Below, in pieces: positions 24,501 to 32,550 of a DNA stretch of 64,000 bases. Source of the DNA: Riptortus pedestris (taxonomy: Eukaryota; Arthropoda; Insecta; Hemiptera; Alydidae). The first letter of the stretch is position 1, and every line of letters starts with the position of its first letter. The DNA lies in the NCBI GenBank assembly GCA_019009955.1, contig CM032228.1, positions 70,117,501-70,181,500 on the forward strand, in the 5' to 3' direction. The position numbers and the translations under genes are program-made. The notes under the pieces were generated by a model. That model was given only the letters and a program-made list of their open reading frames with translations, did no database searches and had not been told where the DNA came from.

Positions 24501-25792
24501 CTGGCCGGAGCCGGTTTGTATAAAAGTCGCCCAGCTCGCCCAACAGTTATTTGGTTACAGTTTTCTAGTTCAGTGCTATTAATTTTCAGCCCAATGGAGT
24601 GTTTAGTGAAGATCAGTGATGTGCCGTGTTTTGTGATGATCAGTGCAGTGCCGTGTTTCGTGAACACCAGTAATTCGCGTAATCGTGAGTTATTTTACTG
24701 TGTAATAAGATGTGAAGCTATCAGTTCATTTTGTGATTAGCAGTGAAGATTACTTTACCAGGTGTGTAATGCGTCTTCTAATAAATTATTCAGAGATAAA
24801 ATCTCTGAAATTTGTATATTTAATTTTAAAATGCAATAGAACCCTAATCATCAAAGAGATTCTGAATAGATATTTTTTATCAAACAAATTACATAGGTGA
24901 GGGTGAACGTTGCTTCTCATCTTACTTATTTTATCAGAATAAAATTTTCGAATTAAACCGGAAATTGAGTGTTTCCCTTTATATATATTATAAATAACCA
25001 CTTTCATCTAAACGCCCTATATTAAATAATAATAGGTTATAGCTCATTATTACTAGTTTTGTTAGTTACCAGGTAGCCATCGTAAGTCCAGCTTCCGAAC
25101 TTCATGAAGCAGGTCTGCTCATCGAAGGGGAAGTACTCGACATCGATCTCACAGAAGGACTTATAGATGGCAGGTGGCTTCCAGACTACTTTTCCAGTAT
25201 GGTGGAGGATAGCTTTCGTCATTATAGTCACCTCGTAGTTACCGTCAGCGCTGAAATCACAAATAGAATACCAATTAGAACATTAATGAATTTGTATTAA
25301 CAATATATATATATATATTTATAACCTCACTAAATCTATCTTTTGGCCAATTAAATAGGAAATGTGAAATTCTTAATACACTGAAGTAGGCATTTTGGTT
25401 CAGGAAAACCAAAGACACATATAAGCTTGAGAATTCTAACAATTTGAACGTTGAAGGAGAAATGGCCGAAGGACAATAGATGAAAAACACATGAAATATC
25501 TCTAATGATTTATTTTCCTCTGCGTGTTTCCCGTCCTCTATGAAGCCTCTTCAGGAGTAATACTCTGTTATAATAAGATTCGACGTCAAGACTAACAATA
25601 AAGGAGATGTACCACTACACTCAGCCGATTACACATTTTATTCTAATTATATTTACATAATATTGCAGGAAAAGTAACATACTTGTTGTATAGTACGATG
25701 TCCGGTAACCAGATGTGCTCAGACGGGACGTGCAAGGTATCCACTCCACCATACTCTTCCGGGTTCCACTTCAGCTTGTAGTCGTTCCACTC
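11806..25792 (-). CDS. nAChRalpha1: nicotinic acetylcholine receptor alpha subunit (alpha1-type), 3' seven exons
   Basis: This is a subunit of the pentameric acetylcholine-gated cation channel of insect synapses and a target of neonicotinoids. Seven exons (25683-25792, 25070-25250, 23430-23531, 20793-21203, 16676-16809, 15505-15679, 11806-12006, all minus) total 1314 nt. They join in frame with GT donors and AG acceptors to give 437 aa plus TAG. In order: loop A ([13 protein letters not shown]), Cys-loop [15 protein letters not shown] with the usual 13-residue spacing, loop B (GSWTYDG), loop C with vicinal cysteines ([10 protein letters not shown]) that define an alpha subunit, M1, the GEK motif before M2, M3, a fairly short intracellular loop, an amphipathic stretch before M4, M4, and a tail [12 protein letters not shown]...MGPEEE. 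The tail and the GTALIIL in M4 resemble insect alpha1 (from memory) more than alpha2, alpha3 or alpha4. Signal peptide and N-terminal ligand-domain exons are not in the parts I could recognise. Exon DNA is clearly GC-richer than its surroundings. Confidence 0.93.
12099..12770 (-). mobile_element. H1 Helentron-like element, broken copy
   Basis: This copy lies in the last nAChR intron. The plus strand starts with a diverged H1 terminus (tccgtcatgtagggtctga, then a gcagattt-like block) and carries the first internal module (poly-C tract near 12331-12341, a CRE-like tatgacatcat) and the start of the second. The TA tract and the palindromic end are missing. It is old by divergence. Confidence 0.75.
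13015..13480 (+). mobile_element. H1 fragment, opposite orientation
   Basis: This is one H1 internal module in the inverse direction to the copy at 12.1 kb: a gggggtttagagggg tract, aaattcaaaatatctc, and a trailing gttttcagctttcag. No ends are present. Confidence 0.7.
13560..13930 (+). pseudogene. non-LTR retrotransposon reverse transcriptase remnant
   Basis: A decayed RT is readable with frameshifts and stops. A block resembling LxxxLYERL...GFRPxR appears as [15 protein letters not shown] ... TGFRPRQ. Then come [14 protein letters not shown] (the IDF/VDF motif region before the catalytic site) and [11 protein letters not shown]. In another frame [19 protein letters not shown] is the classic RT motif 'GLRQG..LSP.LF'. 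It lies antisense within the last nAChR intron. The catalytic YxDD region and endonuclease are not visible, so this is a dead fragment of a LINE-type element whose clade is uncertain. Confidence 0.75.
13931..15239. other. intronic sequence, nothing identified
   Basis: The part 13931-14400 is GC-richer than its surroundings and may be further debris of the retrotransposon just upstream, but I could not read convincing RT motifs in it. The rest is AT-rich, with a C12/A8 run near 14777. Confidence 0.35.
15240..15420 (-). mobile_element. tRNA-derived SINE, copy 2
   Basis: This diverged copy ends on the plus strand with ctcacatggcttacctgagcccc, the inverse of the tRNA-like A-box head, and shares the body block ggttatctatgagttaccaccc. 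It lies close to an nAChR exon. Confidence 0.6.
15505..15679 (-). CDS. nAChRalpha1: nAChR alpha exon: cytoplasmic loop, second part
   Basis: This 175-nt exon begins one base before TAT GGA GAA (acceptor TTTCTAG) and joins the previous exon as [15 protein letters not shown]. It contains [19 protein letters not shown] and the conserved pre-M4 helix [20 protein letters not shown]. The donor is GTAAGT. The M3-M4 loop is shorter than in Drosophila alpha1, which carries extra Ala/Ser/Pro-rich sequence here. Confidence 0.92.
15680..16675. other. nAChR intron, no other feature seen
   Basis: This is AT-rich intron between the two cytoplasmic-loop exons. No repeat family or coding motif was recognised. 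Confidence 0.5.
16676..16809 (-). CDS. nAChRalpha1: nAChR alpha exon: cytoplasmic loop, first part
   Basis: This 134-nt exon starts [15 protein letters not shown] and continues into an acidic run ([12 protein letters not shown]) and [10 protein letters not shown]. The acceptor is TTTCAG. The donor TTAGG|GTACTC is weak but gives the phase (2) that fits the next exon exactly. Unspliced read-through meets unrelated sequence. Confidence 0.88.
16978..17830 (-). mobile_element. H1 Helentron-like element, degraded copy
   Basis: The plus strand opens with gggactgcataaactaagc (H1 terminus), then a module with poly-C at about 17323-17335, and ends in the ctgaaggctgaaaatt block with the following attcaagatggag block. 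There is no TA tract or palindromic end. Confidence 0.7.
17831..18334. other. intron segment, unassigned
   Basis: A moderately GC-rich patch lies at about 17900-17980. No motif was recognised on either strand. Confidence 0.3.
18335..18580 (-). mobile_element. H1 fragment with (TA)n
   Basis: One H1 module (actcatagtaatgg ... ctttaaaccccct ... gaactcgatctttagt) leads directly into a TA microsatellite at about 18481-18575, interrupted by g and c. Confidence 0.65.
18860..19195 (-). pseudogene. Merlin-type transposase remnant
   Basis: Merlin transposases belong to the IS1016/IS1595-like superfamily of cut-and-paste enzymes with a DDE site. On the minus strand one frame reads [19 protein letters not shown], followed by PQQW, which is the first catalytic block (Asp in KIDES). 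After one frameshift at about 19130 the next frame reads [17 protein letters not shown] ... [18 protein letters not shown] (second Asp in YSD) ... HYVVNHS. After a stop it continues [16 protein letters not shown], with the third acidic residue in VES. All three blocks are in the right order and spacing, but frameshift and stop codons make it inactive. It lies in an nAChR intron, on the same strand as the gene. Termini were not defined. Confidence 0.8.
19364..19490 (-). mobile_element. SINE copy 3 (partial)
   Basis: Shared body blocks (cactttttgctac ... atggctaata) are followed by a shortened, diverged head. The tRNA-like B-box part is largely lost. Confidence 0.45.
19525..19740 (-). mobile_element. 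tRNA-derived SINE, copy 4
   Basis: This is one of the best copies. On the plus strand it has taacgtccactttttgc, then the pair ccaggcgggaatcgaa / ttcgccattctagg (inverse B-box) and gctttaactcactga (inverse A-box side). The 3' (A/T) tail lies on the left. Confidence 0.75.
19879..19990 (-). mobile_element. SINE copy 5 (body only)
   Basis: The block tgctactatggctaattg through agccagggtgggacaaagg is present. The tRNA-like head is absent. Confidence 0.5.
20217..20690 (-). pseudogene. non-LTR retrotransposon C-terminal (RNase H/zinc knuckle) remnant
   Basis: Minus-strand reading in shifting frames gives [16 protein letters not shown], then [14 protein letters not shown], then [17 protein letters not shown], and finally [16 protein letters not shown] in an open frame of 66 codons. 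The RLRIGHT ... PP.C..C...LTV.H pattern is the typical end of Jockey/R1-type second ORFs after the RNase H domain, and DDS.SIQ resembles the conserved tail. Frameshifts make it inactive. It lies directly downstream of the M1-M3 exon, on the same strand. Confidence 0.7.
20793..21203 (-). CDS. nAChRalpha1: nAChR alpha exon: loop C and M1-M3
   Basis: This 411-nt exon (137 codons, phase 0-0) runs from [19 protein letters not shown] (vicinal Cys pair of loop C) through M1 ([19 protein letters not shown]), the cation-selectivity GEK, M2 ([19 protein letters not shown]), M3 and the start of the cytoplasmic loop ending RVFIQ. The acceptor is TTGCAG and the donor GTAAAT. It is the most GC-rich part of the window. 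Long plus-strand frames over 20808-21056 are only its antisense shadow. Confidence 0.98.
21296..21475 (-). mobile_element. H1 terminal fragment
   Basis: The plus strand shows cgtcacgcaggggctgctta, then actaagcagatttccc, and the following ~150 bp of the H1 subtype with acaccaccgtgaacatt. It stops at the left end of the long inverted-repeat element. Confidence 0.7.
21481..23021. mobile_element. 1.5-kb element with ~150-bp terminal inverted repeats
   Basis: The left arm 21481-21630 (ttagagaaatgtaacattga ... aatgtatccaaact) is the inverse of the right arm 22861-23021 (gtttgaatacattttttac ... ccaatgttacatttctct). The intervening DNA is non-coding and contains a short H1 copy placed right behind the left arm. 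Long inverted repeats with no ORF suggest a foldback or non-autonomous DNA transposon. The superfamily cannot be told from the ends. Confidence 0.75.
21638..21955 (-). mobile_element. short H1 copy (~320 bp), internally deleted
   Basis: The H1 terminus with its hairpin (acgcaggggctgc) and subtype region (to about 21850) is joined directly to the other end (gatcaatgtatatttgagg ... acgatctcaatacctgattt). The modules and the TA tract are missing. It is nested in the long inverted-repeat element. Confidence 0.7.
23430..23531 (-). CDS. nAChRalpha1: nAChR alpha exon: loop F region
   Basis: This 102-nt, phase 0-0 exon encodes 34 aa ([18 protein letters not shown] ... VEWDIMK). The acceptor is TTTACAG and the donor GTATGT. 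It lies between the loop B and loop C exons and covers the loop F segment of the ligand-binding domain. It has no frame disruption. Confidence 0.95.
23532..24373. other. nAChR intron, unassigned
   Basis: This is mixed-composition DNA, GC-richer at 23640-23900. No transposase, RT or RNA gene motif was recognised in either strand. Confidence 0.35.
24374..24893 (+). mobile_element. possible solo LTR
   Basis: The segment begins TGTTGCGAAAATTACG and could end CAAATTACA. It contains a TATA box (gtataaaagtcgc, about 24517), short imperfect repeats after it (gatcagtgatgtgccgtgtt, then gatcagtgcagtgccgtgtt), and AATAAA at about 24779. This U3-R-U5-like order is what a BEL/Pao or Gypsy LTR would show. 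No target-site duplication, primer-binding site or internal region was seen, so the call is tentative. Confidence 0.35.
25070..25250 (-). CDS. nAChRalpha1: nAChR alpha exon: Cys-loop and loop B
   Basis: This 181-nt exon sits between a TTTCAG acceptor and a GTAACT donor. One base completes the split Asn codon, then it encodes [17 protein letters not shown] and onward. It carries the Cys-loop (two Cys 13 residues apart) and GSWTYDG of loop B. The loop B tyrosine is intact; a Tyr-to-Ser change here (Y151S) is the known laboratory-selected neonicotinoid resistance substitution in planthopper alpha subunits. Confidence 0.96.
25683..25792 (-). CDS. nAChRalpha1: nAChR alpha exon: loop A region
   Basis: This 110-nt exon starts after tttcag with [17 protein letters not shown] and contains [14 protein letters not shown], the loop A part of the acetylcholine site. 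It ends with two bases of a split Asn codon at a GTATGT donor. It is the most upstream exon found. The incoming phase is 0, as expected after the exon that ends in the NVWVEQ-like block in insect alpha subunits, which I did not find in this window. Confidence 0.95.
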
Positions 25793-25995
25793 CTGAAATG
25801 TTTGAAAAAAAAAAGAAGATGTGAGAACTAAGGAAATGGATGATCTTAGCAAAGGCATTCGTTTTTTGTGCTCAGTTATTTCAAATGCACGAAATTCAGA
25901 TAAAATATATTAAATGTAAGAGATTTATAAATAAAATTAATGTTGGAGAGAAAAAGGAAAGTACATAACATTCGAAGAGGTCAGTTATGTATTAA

Positions 25996-26690
25996 AAAGT
26001 CAATCCCACATGTTCTGCGTAGACTAAGCAGACTTCCCACGTTTTAGAATGACACTAGTGTTCTCATCACCACATATTCTCTATTTCTATGTTTAAAAAC
26101 CGGTGAGTAAACCCGATAAAGGTTAAATGAAGACTGAAAACAATAAAGTACGAATAACTCGCTTAGTATTTGAGATACGGAAAAATGAAATTGTAGACAA
26201 TTAATAACATCACAAAATTGGTTTATAACATTTTACGATCCTACTTATAGTAACAGAAATATCTTGAATTTTTGAATTTCCCCACTCAAAACCCTCCATC
26301 TCCAGGTCCAATTTCAACCATTAACAAATATGATTTTAAGTATTTGAATGATACGATTAAATATCAAGTAAGGTATAAATGAAATAAACATCAAGTCATC
26401 ACACAACGAATTTGCACGTATCTCGCATACTTAAGGTCTCATAAAAAACAATATTTGGTATTTAAGCTTAGAATAAAGTGGTTCATGGCATAATAGTTTA
26501 TTGCTAATATGGCATGAGTAGGAATGGGGGTTTACTGAAGGCTGAAAACTATAAAATCCAAATATCTCGGTTAGTACCTATATGTGATAGAAAAAAAAGT
26601 ACTTGTAACAACATTTATTGGAAGTTCAATTTTCAATTACATTGTTTTTATAAATTACGGACATATTTTAAATTTTCCCTTCTAAACATA

Positions 26691-26753
<63 letters not shown>

Positions 26754-26815
26754 ATATATATATATATATAAACTCACCCGCAAAAAAAAAAACCGGACAC
26801 TTAGATTTAGTCTTA

Positions 26816-26887
<72 letters not shown>

Positions 26888-27010
26888 TCTGAATGGACCT
26901 CATTTTCGTCACCTACTTGGAAGGGCCGATGGACATTTATGGAAACATTTTGAAAATGCGTCATGAGAACAACCCCAAAGGCTAAGTTCCCTGAATGGAA
27001 ATCTGCTAGA
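25996..27010 (-). mobile_element. H1 copy, nearly full length, with two TA tracts
   Basis: It runs from a diverged terminus (tctgcgtagactaagcagac) through module 1 to the ctgaaggctgaaaact block. It then passes through (TA)n at 26690-26770, a short A-rich spacer and (TA)n at 26819-26882, and ends with aatggacctcattttcgtc and gaatggaaatctgcta. Much of module 2 is lost. A mariner copy begins six bases beyond the end. Confidence 0.8.
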
Positions 27011-27015
27011 AGACA

Positions 27016-27597
27016 ATAGGTAGTAAAATAAGTGCGTAGCATTTATCATTATTTCAATTTAATCCTCTTTGTGATTATAAAATCATGTTTACTTGATCAA
27101 TAATGTTTACATATTCTAAAAAAGTTTAGGGCTAGTTAATTAGTTAAGATGCCCTGTTGGAACAATTAAAGGCAGCGGTTGAGAAAAAGCGTCCAGCATT
27201 AGTTTTCCATCACGTTAACGCCCTACTTCACGTGTCTTTGCAGACTCAGCAGATGATTGGAGTTCGGCTGGGATGTGAGTCCCCACCCACCCTATTCACC
27301 AGACATGGCCCAAACAGATTTTTTACTTATTCCTTGCTCTTCAAAACTCTTTTATGGGAAACACTTTAATTCGCTCGAGGACTGCAAAACGCAGATAGAG
27401 TGCAATCGGACATCGTTCATTGCGCAAAAATCAGATAAGGTCTGGGAGGGCGGAATTAGAAAAATACCTGAAAGATGGCAACACGTAATAGTAGATCAAA
27501 ATGGGTCATATATAATTGACTAAAAATATTTTCAAGAATTGTGGTTTTTATTGAAATCACCAGTAAAGAAACGCTACGTACTTATTTTACAACCCAA
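27016..27597 (+). mobile_element. internally deleted mariner element
   Basis: The terminal inverted repeats match: left gtaaaataagtgcgtagc (from about 27022), right inverse ttgggttgtaaaataagtac followed by gtagcg (ending 27597). A TA follows the right end. Between them only the 3' third of a mariner transposase gene remains. At 582 bp this is about half of a normal ~1.3-kb mariner. Confidence 0.82.
27150..27523 (+). pseudogene. mariner transposase fragment, inactive
   Basis: Frame 1 reads LKAAVEKKRPALVFHHVNAL, then LHVSLQTQQ. After a frameshift near 27250 frame 2 reads EFGWDVSPHPPYSPDMAQTD, then the NSLEDCK block and a C-terminal WEGGIRKIPERWQHVI. The usual catalytic Asp of the FHQDN-type motif is Val here (HHVN), while the Asp of PPYSPD is kept. 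The N-terminal DNA-binding part is absent. This is a dead cut-and-paste transposase. Confidence 0.88.
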
Positions 27598-27665
27598 TAT
27601 AAATAACTCATTAATATTCCAGTTAATGGAACGAAAATTCATTTTCACAAATATAAATATTTGAG

Positions 27666-27923
27666 GTTAATCCGAAACACTTTTGTGGCTCCTCAAAATT
27701 TATTTTTATAAACCCTTAGCGATTTCAGGAACTACATCCCCCTCTTCAGAGTGCCAGAGCGTAGGACACTCAAAGAGAGCATGCTAAGTGTATCGGCAGA
27801 GTTCAGCCCAGTAGCATCTCTATAGGCACGCCCTACGCTCTGAAGATGGGAAGGTAATCCCCGAAGTCCATAAGCGTTCTGTAAAAATAAATTGTGAGGA
27901 GCCACAAAAGTGTTTCGGATTAA
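27666..27923. mobile_element. foldback element, ~260 bp, ~95-bp arms
   Basis: The left arm (gttaatccgaaacactttt ... cagagcgtagg, to 27765) is the inverse of the right arm 27832-27923 (cctacgctctgaagatggg ... tgtttcggattaac), with a ~65-bp loop. There is no coding sequence. It lies between the mariner and the next H1 copy. Confidence 0.8.
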
Positions 27924-27958
27924 CTTGATTCATCAACCTCACCGCCACCTGAAAATAA

Positions 27959-28771
27959 AAAAGTCAGTCACGCAGGGGCTGCGTAAACTAAGAAGATTTC
28001 CCACGCGAAGGTTTACAATAGATTAATATACATACAGGTAACACTACCGTGAATGCTCAGTAAATTTACAATACAAGTTAATAATCTCTACAACGGAAAG
28101 CGGCTGAATTGTAAACAAAAAGGCTAGCCAGCCTCGTAGCGCTGCATAGATAGACCGGAAAGACAAACATTAAATGAATTATATCTGAATATAACATATT
28201 ATTTTATTCAAAATAATTTACTAAAGCTAGTTCTGTAATTTGCAATGAATCAGAATCAGTTTTATTTTAATCACTCAAATTTTAGAAATCCAAAAACAAT
28301 AGAAGGGGGGGGTGAACAGAACGTATTTGCACATAACTCACAAAGTAAAAGTTCAATGAAAACAATATTTGGTATTTAGGCTTCGAATAATGTGGTTTAT
28401 TATATAACATAGTATTGTTTATGTAACTTTAGTAGAAGTGGGGGTTTACTGAAGGCTGAGAACTGAAAAATACAAATATGTCTGTTAATATTCAAGATAG
28501 AGAATAAATGTACATACCAATATTTATAGTAAATTTAATTTGCAATAAGATTTATTCTATACACTTTTTCGATTCGACTTATAGTAACGGAGATATTTCG
28601 AATTTTCGAAAATCCCCCCTCTAAACCCCCCCCCCTAAACCCCCCTCCCACTGGTCCGATTTCAGCCGTTAACGAACTTGATCTTTCTTTTTACCTAAAA
28701 CGATTAAATATCGAGTTTGGTGACGATTAAACAAATCGTTAAACAGATTGCGACCGCTAGAGTGTTAACAG

Positions 28772-28841
<70 letters not shown>

Positions 28842-28966
28842 TTTTGAACGGACCTCATGTTCGTCATCTACTAGGTAGGATTGATGGACATTAGAAGAAA
28901 AATTTCGAAAATTCCGTCTTGAGTATGACCTCAATAGCTGATTTCTCTTAAGGGAAATCTGCTAAA
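27959..28966 (-). mobile_element. H1 copy, full length (~1.0 kb)
   Basis: This is a good reference copy. The plus strand goes from gtcagtcacgcaggggctgc to atttctcttaagggaaatct followed by gcta, both ends complete, flanked by A runs. It contains the subtype region (taacactaccgtgaatgc), poly-G near 28306, the ctgaaggctgagaact block, a double C-tract at 28616-28640, and (TA)n at 28776-28838. Confidence 0.88.
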
Positions 28967-28999
28967 TGAAAAAATAAATAAATGATTGAATTAGTAAAA

Positions 29000-29440
29000 A
29001 TTTCTAATAAAGACACGATTGTGTGTCTTAATGATGTATTTATAATGGTTATATCGTCTATGATAATAACTTTCATAAAGTTCCCCTCTGAAAATAACTA
29101 ATAAGGAAGTAATACAAAAAGAAATACTTGGTCTAGCGCTATGACGTAGATGCAATGGGGTACCTATTAAACCCACTGCTGCGGTTAGGTAATACTTGCA
29201 CATTGTTTTAATCGGAATTTTGCTTTGGCCAAAGTTACCGGGAAAGGCTTAAGTTTTGTTCTTTAAGTATTTTCCGGATCATTCAAGGAGGGCTTGAAGT
29301 ACTTGGATAAAGTTGGAAGCCAAACTTGATGTAAATTCAAATACATTAATTCTGGCCGCGTAGGTCAGCAAGAATATTGGCTGTAGGGTTTATTTTGAAC
29401 AAAATCAAAAGTGCTAACGTAGTTAAATTTTCAAATATTT
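29000..29440. other. unassigned spacer
   Basis: No repeat family or coding motif was recognised. Confidence 0.3.
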
Positions 29441-29444
29441 GGAA

Positions 29445-29906
<462 letters not shown>

Positions 29907-29915
29907 TATATATAC

Positions 29916-29952
<37 letters not shown>
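29907..29952. repeat. (TA)n microsatellite next to a SINE
   Basis: TA repeats with one cg interruption. The SINE tail begins at its right edge. Confidence 0.9.
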
Positions 29953-29956
<4 letters not shown>

Positions 29957-30165
29957 TTATTTACAAACGTCCACCTTTTGCTACCATAGCTAATTAATTG
30001 GGCGGGTTATCTACAGCATACCCTTTTCTAGCCAGGGGATCAATGAATATAAACTAAGGACTAAGGATTTTATTTAATGAGTTCTACACTAAACAAATTC
30101 CCAATGCCCAGGCGGGAATCGATCTCGCCACTCTAGGTTTACTCCTTGTAAGGTTACTCCAGGAA
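29953..30165 (-). mobile_element. tRNA-derived SINE, copy 6
   Basis: The body (acaaacgtccaccttttgc) and inverse B-box head (caggcgggaatcgatctcgc) are present, with a small internal insertion (near 30040) relative to copy 4. Confidence 0.7.
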
Positions 30166-30199
30166 GAAAATAAATTATATATATATATATATATATTCT

Positions 30200-30625
30200 T
30201 CTTGTCCAACGACCCTCCATATTAATATATTTATTTGTTTGTGAGCCTTCTTTTTCAAACAGCTTATTCCAAAAAATGTTTTATTTTAAAAAATTCCGAC
30301 GGGTTTGAAGCGTGTGCTCCTTTTCAAGGTATAAAAATCCTACTTTCTTTAAAGTCTGATCATATAGAATTTATCTTTTAAAAATGTTGAAATTGGCATT
30401 AGAGAAAATTAGCTGTGTTTTAATGAGCAAGTAAACGTTAACTGCTCATGTCATAAAATAAACTACTTGGAAAGAAGAAAACTCCCAATCCTTCACGTGT
30501 TTTGTTCTCTACAAGTACAGAATATTCTTCACTTCCACTACCGAGAAATAATCTACTTGTAAGTGATGTGTGCATTTAAACTTCCAAAATAAAAATAAAT
30601 ATTTTTTAAATAAAAGCTCAAAACT
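30200..30625. other. unassigned AT-rich spacer
   Basis: Nothing was recognised apart from a short TA run at about 30177-30196. Confidence 0.3.
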
Positions 30626-30629
30626 ATAT

Positions 30630-30995
30630 ATATATAGTCTATTAACACTTTAGCGGTCGAAATTATTTTTAATAGCTACAAAACTCGACATTTAAACGTT
30701 AAGATCAAGTTATTTAATGATAAAAATCCAACCATTGAGAGGAGGGGGTGGATTTAGAACGAGGAATTTCGAAAATTCCAAATATCTACCTTATTATGCG
30801 ACCGATCGAAAAATAATATAGAAAATCAATCTTATTGCAAATGTAGTTATGCACATATTTTCTCTTTCTTGAAGTTTAACCGAGTTATTTAAATTTTTTA
30901 GTTTTCAGCCTTCAGTAAACCCCTAATTTTAGTCATCGTACTTTAACAATAAGCGAACATATTATGAAACGTCTTATTCCAAGCCTAATACCACA
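30630..30995 (+). mobile_element. H1 fragment, sense orientation
   Basis: It starts at a TA run followed by attaacactttagcggtcg (the block that follows the microsatellite in H1) and runs through one module to gttttcagccttcagtaaac and the start of the next. The H1 termini are missing. Confidence 0.72.
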
Positions 30996-31413
30996 GTATA
31001 TAACGTATATCTCAATATACTTATTATTCTGGACCCAATATTATTTATATATTCTTCAAATTTTACGGCAAGGGTCTCCGAAAAAACATTTTTTTTCGGA
31101 GTAAACTTTCTTGAAACTGCCCTACATGTTTCGAAGCTTAATTGCCACCTCTTCAGGGTCTATCCCTTTTAACTGAAAAATATATAAAAAATTATTAATA
31201 ACATTAATTTAACACATCTCTTAATAATTCTTTTGCTATATATTGTATTAGTAGGTGCCTACATCTATGATATATTTATGAAATCTAATTATAAATTGCT
31301 AATTACATTTCTGAAGTGCTCGTCTTCCTTTTACATTACGTTGCGACTGTCCTCAGAGGGGAGGCATATGATACTGACAGGTTCCCGAGGTAGGTTAAGT
31401 CAGCTGACTAAAT

Positions 31414-31478
31414 ATCGATTATTTACAAGTTAATCTTGAACTCGATTATTTACAAGTCAATCTTGAACTCGATTATTT
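31414..31478. repeat. 27-bp tandem repeat, about 2.4 copies
   Basis: The unit tcgattatttacaagt-aatcttgaa occurs twice with one substitution, then a partial third. It lies just downstream of the Penelope-like ORF in that element's orientation. Confidence 0.85.
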
Positions 31479-31537
31479 CGCGTCATAATTTAAAGTCGAT
31501 TAATTTAAGATAAAATGTTGTAGAATATATGATTGAG

Positions 31538-31891
31538 CTATTTGATTTCTGTTTTTTTGTTTACTGCGCTTTTTCTATGTTTTATTATGTGAATGTTCTC
31601 TTTTATTTTCCGTTTAGTATTATTTCTTTCTTTATCAATTATTTGAACTTTTTCAACATTGAAGGGGTGTTTCCTGGAGATGGAATGATCCGTCAAAGCA
31701 GTTATATTTTCATTATTGTCTATACTTTTTACGTGTTGCTTTAACCTTTTATTCAGCAGCTGCGAGGATTCACCAATATAAGTTCCATTGCAGGTGTTAC
31801 AGTTAATTTCATATTTATTATATTTAGATTTTGATTTAGTTACTTTATCTTTAATTCTATTAAAATTTGTTTCTATTTTATTGTTAAATTT
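31538..31891 (-). pseudogene. Penelope-like element GIY-YIG endonuclease C-terminus
   Basis: This open frame of 117 codons on the minus strand ends in TAG. It includes NKYEINCNTCNGTYIGESS, then QLLNKRLKQH, LTDHS, and near the end KENIHIIKHRKSAVNKK. This is the C-terminal endonuclease of Penelope-like retroelements. It shows the YEI/YIG pair, a Cys-X2-Cys that fits the family's CCHH motif, the conserved Arg (KR), His (QH), catalytic Glu (KE) and Asn (VNKK). Upstream on the minus strand (to about 32160) frames are interrupted, and no reverse transcriptase motif could be read, so this is a truncated copy. Its 3' side contains the 27-bp tandem repeat. Confidence 0.85.
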
Positions 31892-32204
31892 TCAGGCTAT
31901 ATTACATACCCCATTACAAATTTTGTTTAATTATTTCACTGTAAAAGCATGTATAATGACAAACAATATGATAAATCTTGCAACTATGAATTTACTTTTT
32001 GAAATATATAATTCTTTTGAAATAGCTAAAAAGATTAATGTTGTTATTTGTTTATATTTTTATTTTATTTTTTGTATAGTTCCTAAAAGGAGAGTTTGTT
32101 TTAATGCATCAAAAAACATTTTTTATTTTAAAAAAACACATAATTTGATTAGAAATCGTTAAATTTTTTTATTCCAGTAAGAAAAACATATATACGCGGT
32201 TTTA

Positions 32205-32420
32205 CCCTACTAGTGGGGTAAAACCGGGCAAAATTACTTTTTACAAAAAAAGTAGGGTAAAACTTCTTTAAAAATTTAGATTTTTTTTTTTGAAACTGTA
32301 GTTACGTTAACAGAAAAGTAGACTTTATTTCAACAAAATTTTACTTATTTGTGGTAAAAATTGTGGTTTCTGGAAGCCTTCAAACCTTAGATACCCGGTT
32401 CAATCCCACTTTCCCCTATA
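32205..32420. mobile_element. short MITE-like element
   Basis: The left end tagtggggtaaaaccgggc is the inverse of the right end (inverse reads agtgggattgaaccgggt), about 200 bp apart. A strong local hairpin sits at the left end (ggttttaccc ... ggggtaaaacc). A related truncated end appears at 34186-34210 (ataggggagagtagggtaaa). No coding capacity. Confidence 0.5.
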
Positions 32421-32550
32421 TATAACATTTTGAACGGACCTCATTTTCAGCATCTCGTAGTTTGATAGATGGACATTTGAGGACATAAAAAAAAAAAAAA
32501 AATGGAGTACAACCACAATAGCTGATTTCCTTTATGGGAAATCTGCTAAA
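32415..32550 (-). mobile_element. H1 end fragment
   Basis: It has acattttgaacggacctc through tgatttcctttatgggaaat followed by ctgcta (the palindromic terminus), with a 16-bp A run inserted. Confidence 0.75.

Noticed and set aside
26514..27042. Frames rich in Tyr-Ile repeats (also near 18.5, 28.8, 29.5, 34.3, 40.9, 51.3 and 61.0 kb)
   Set aside because: They are translations of (TA)n microsatellites.
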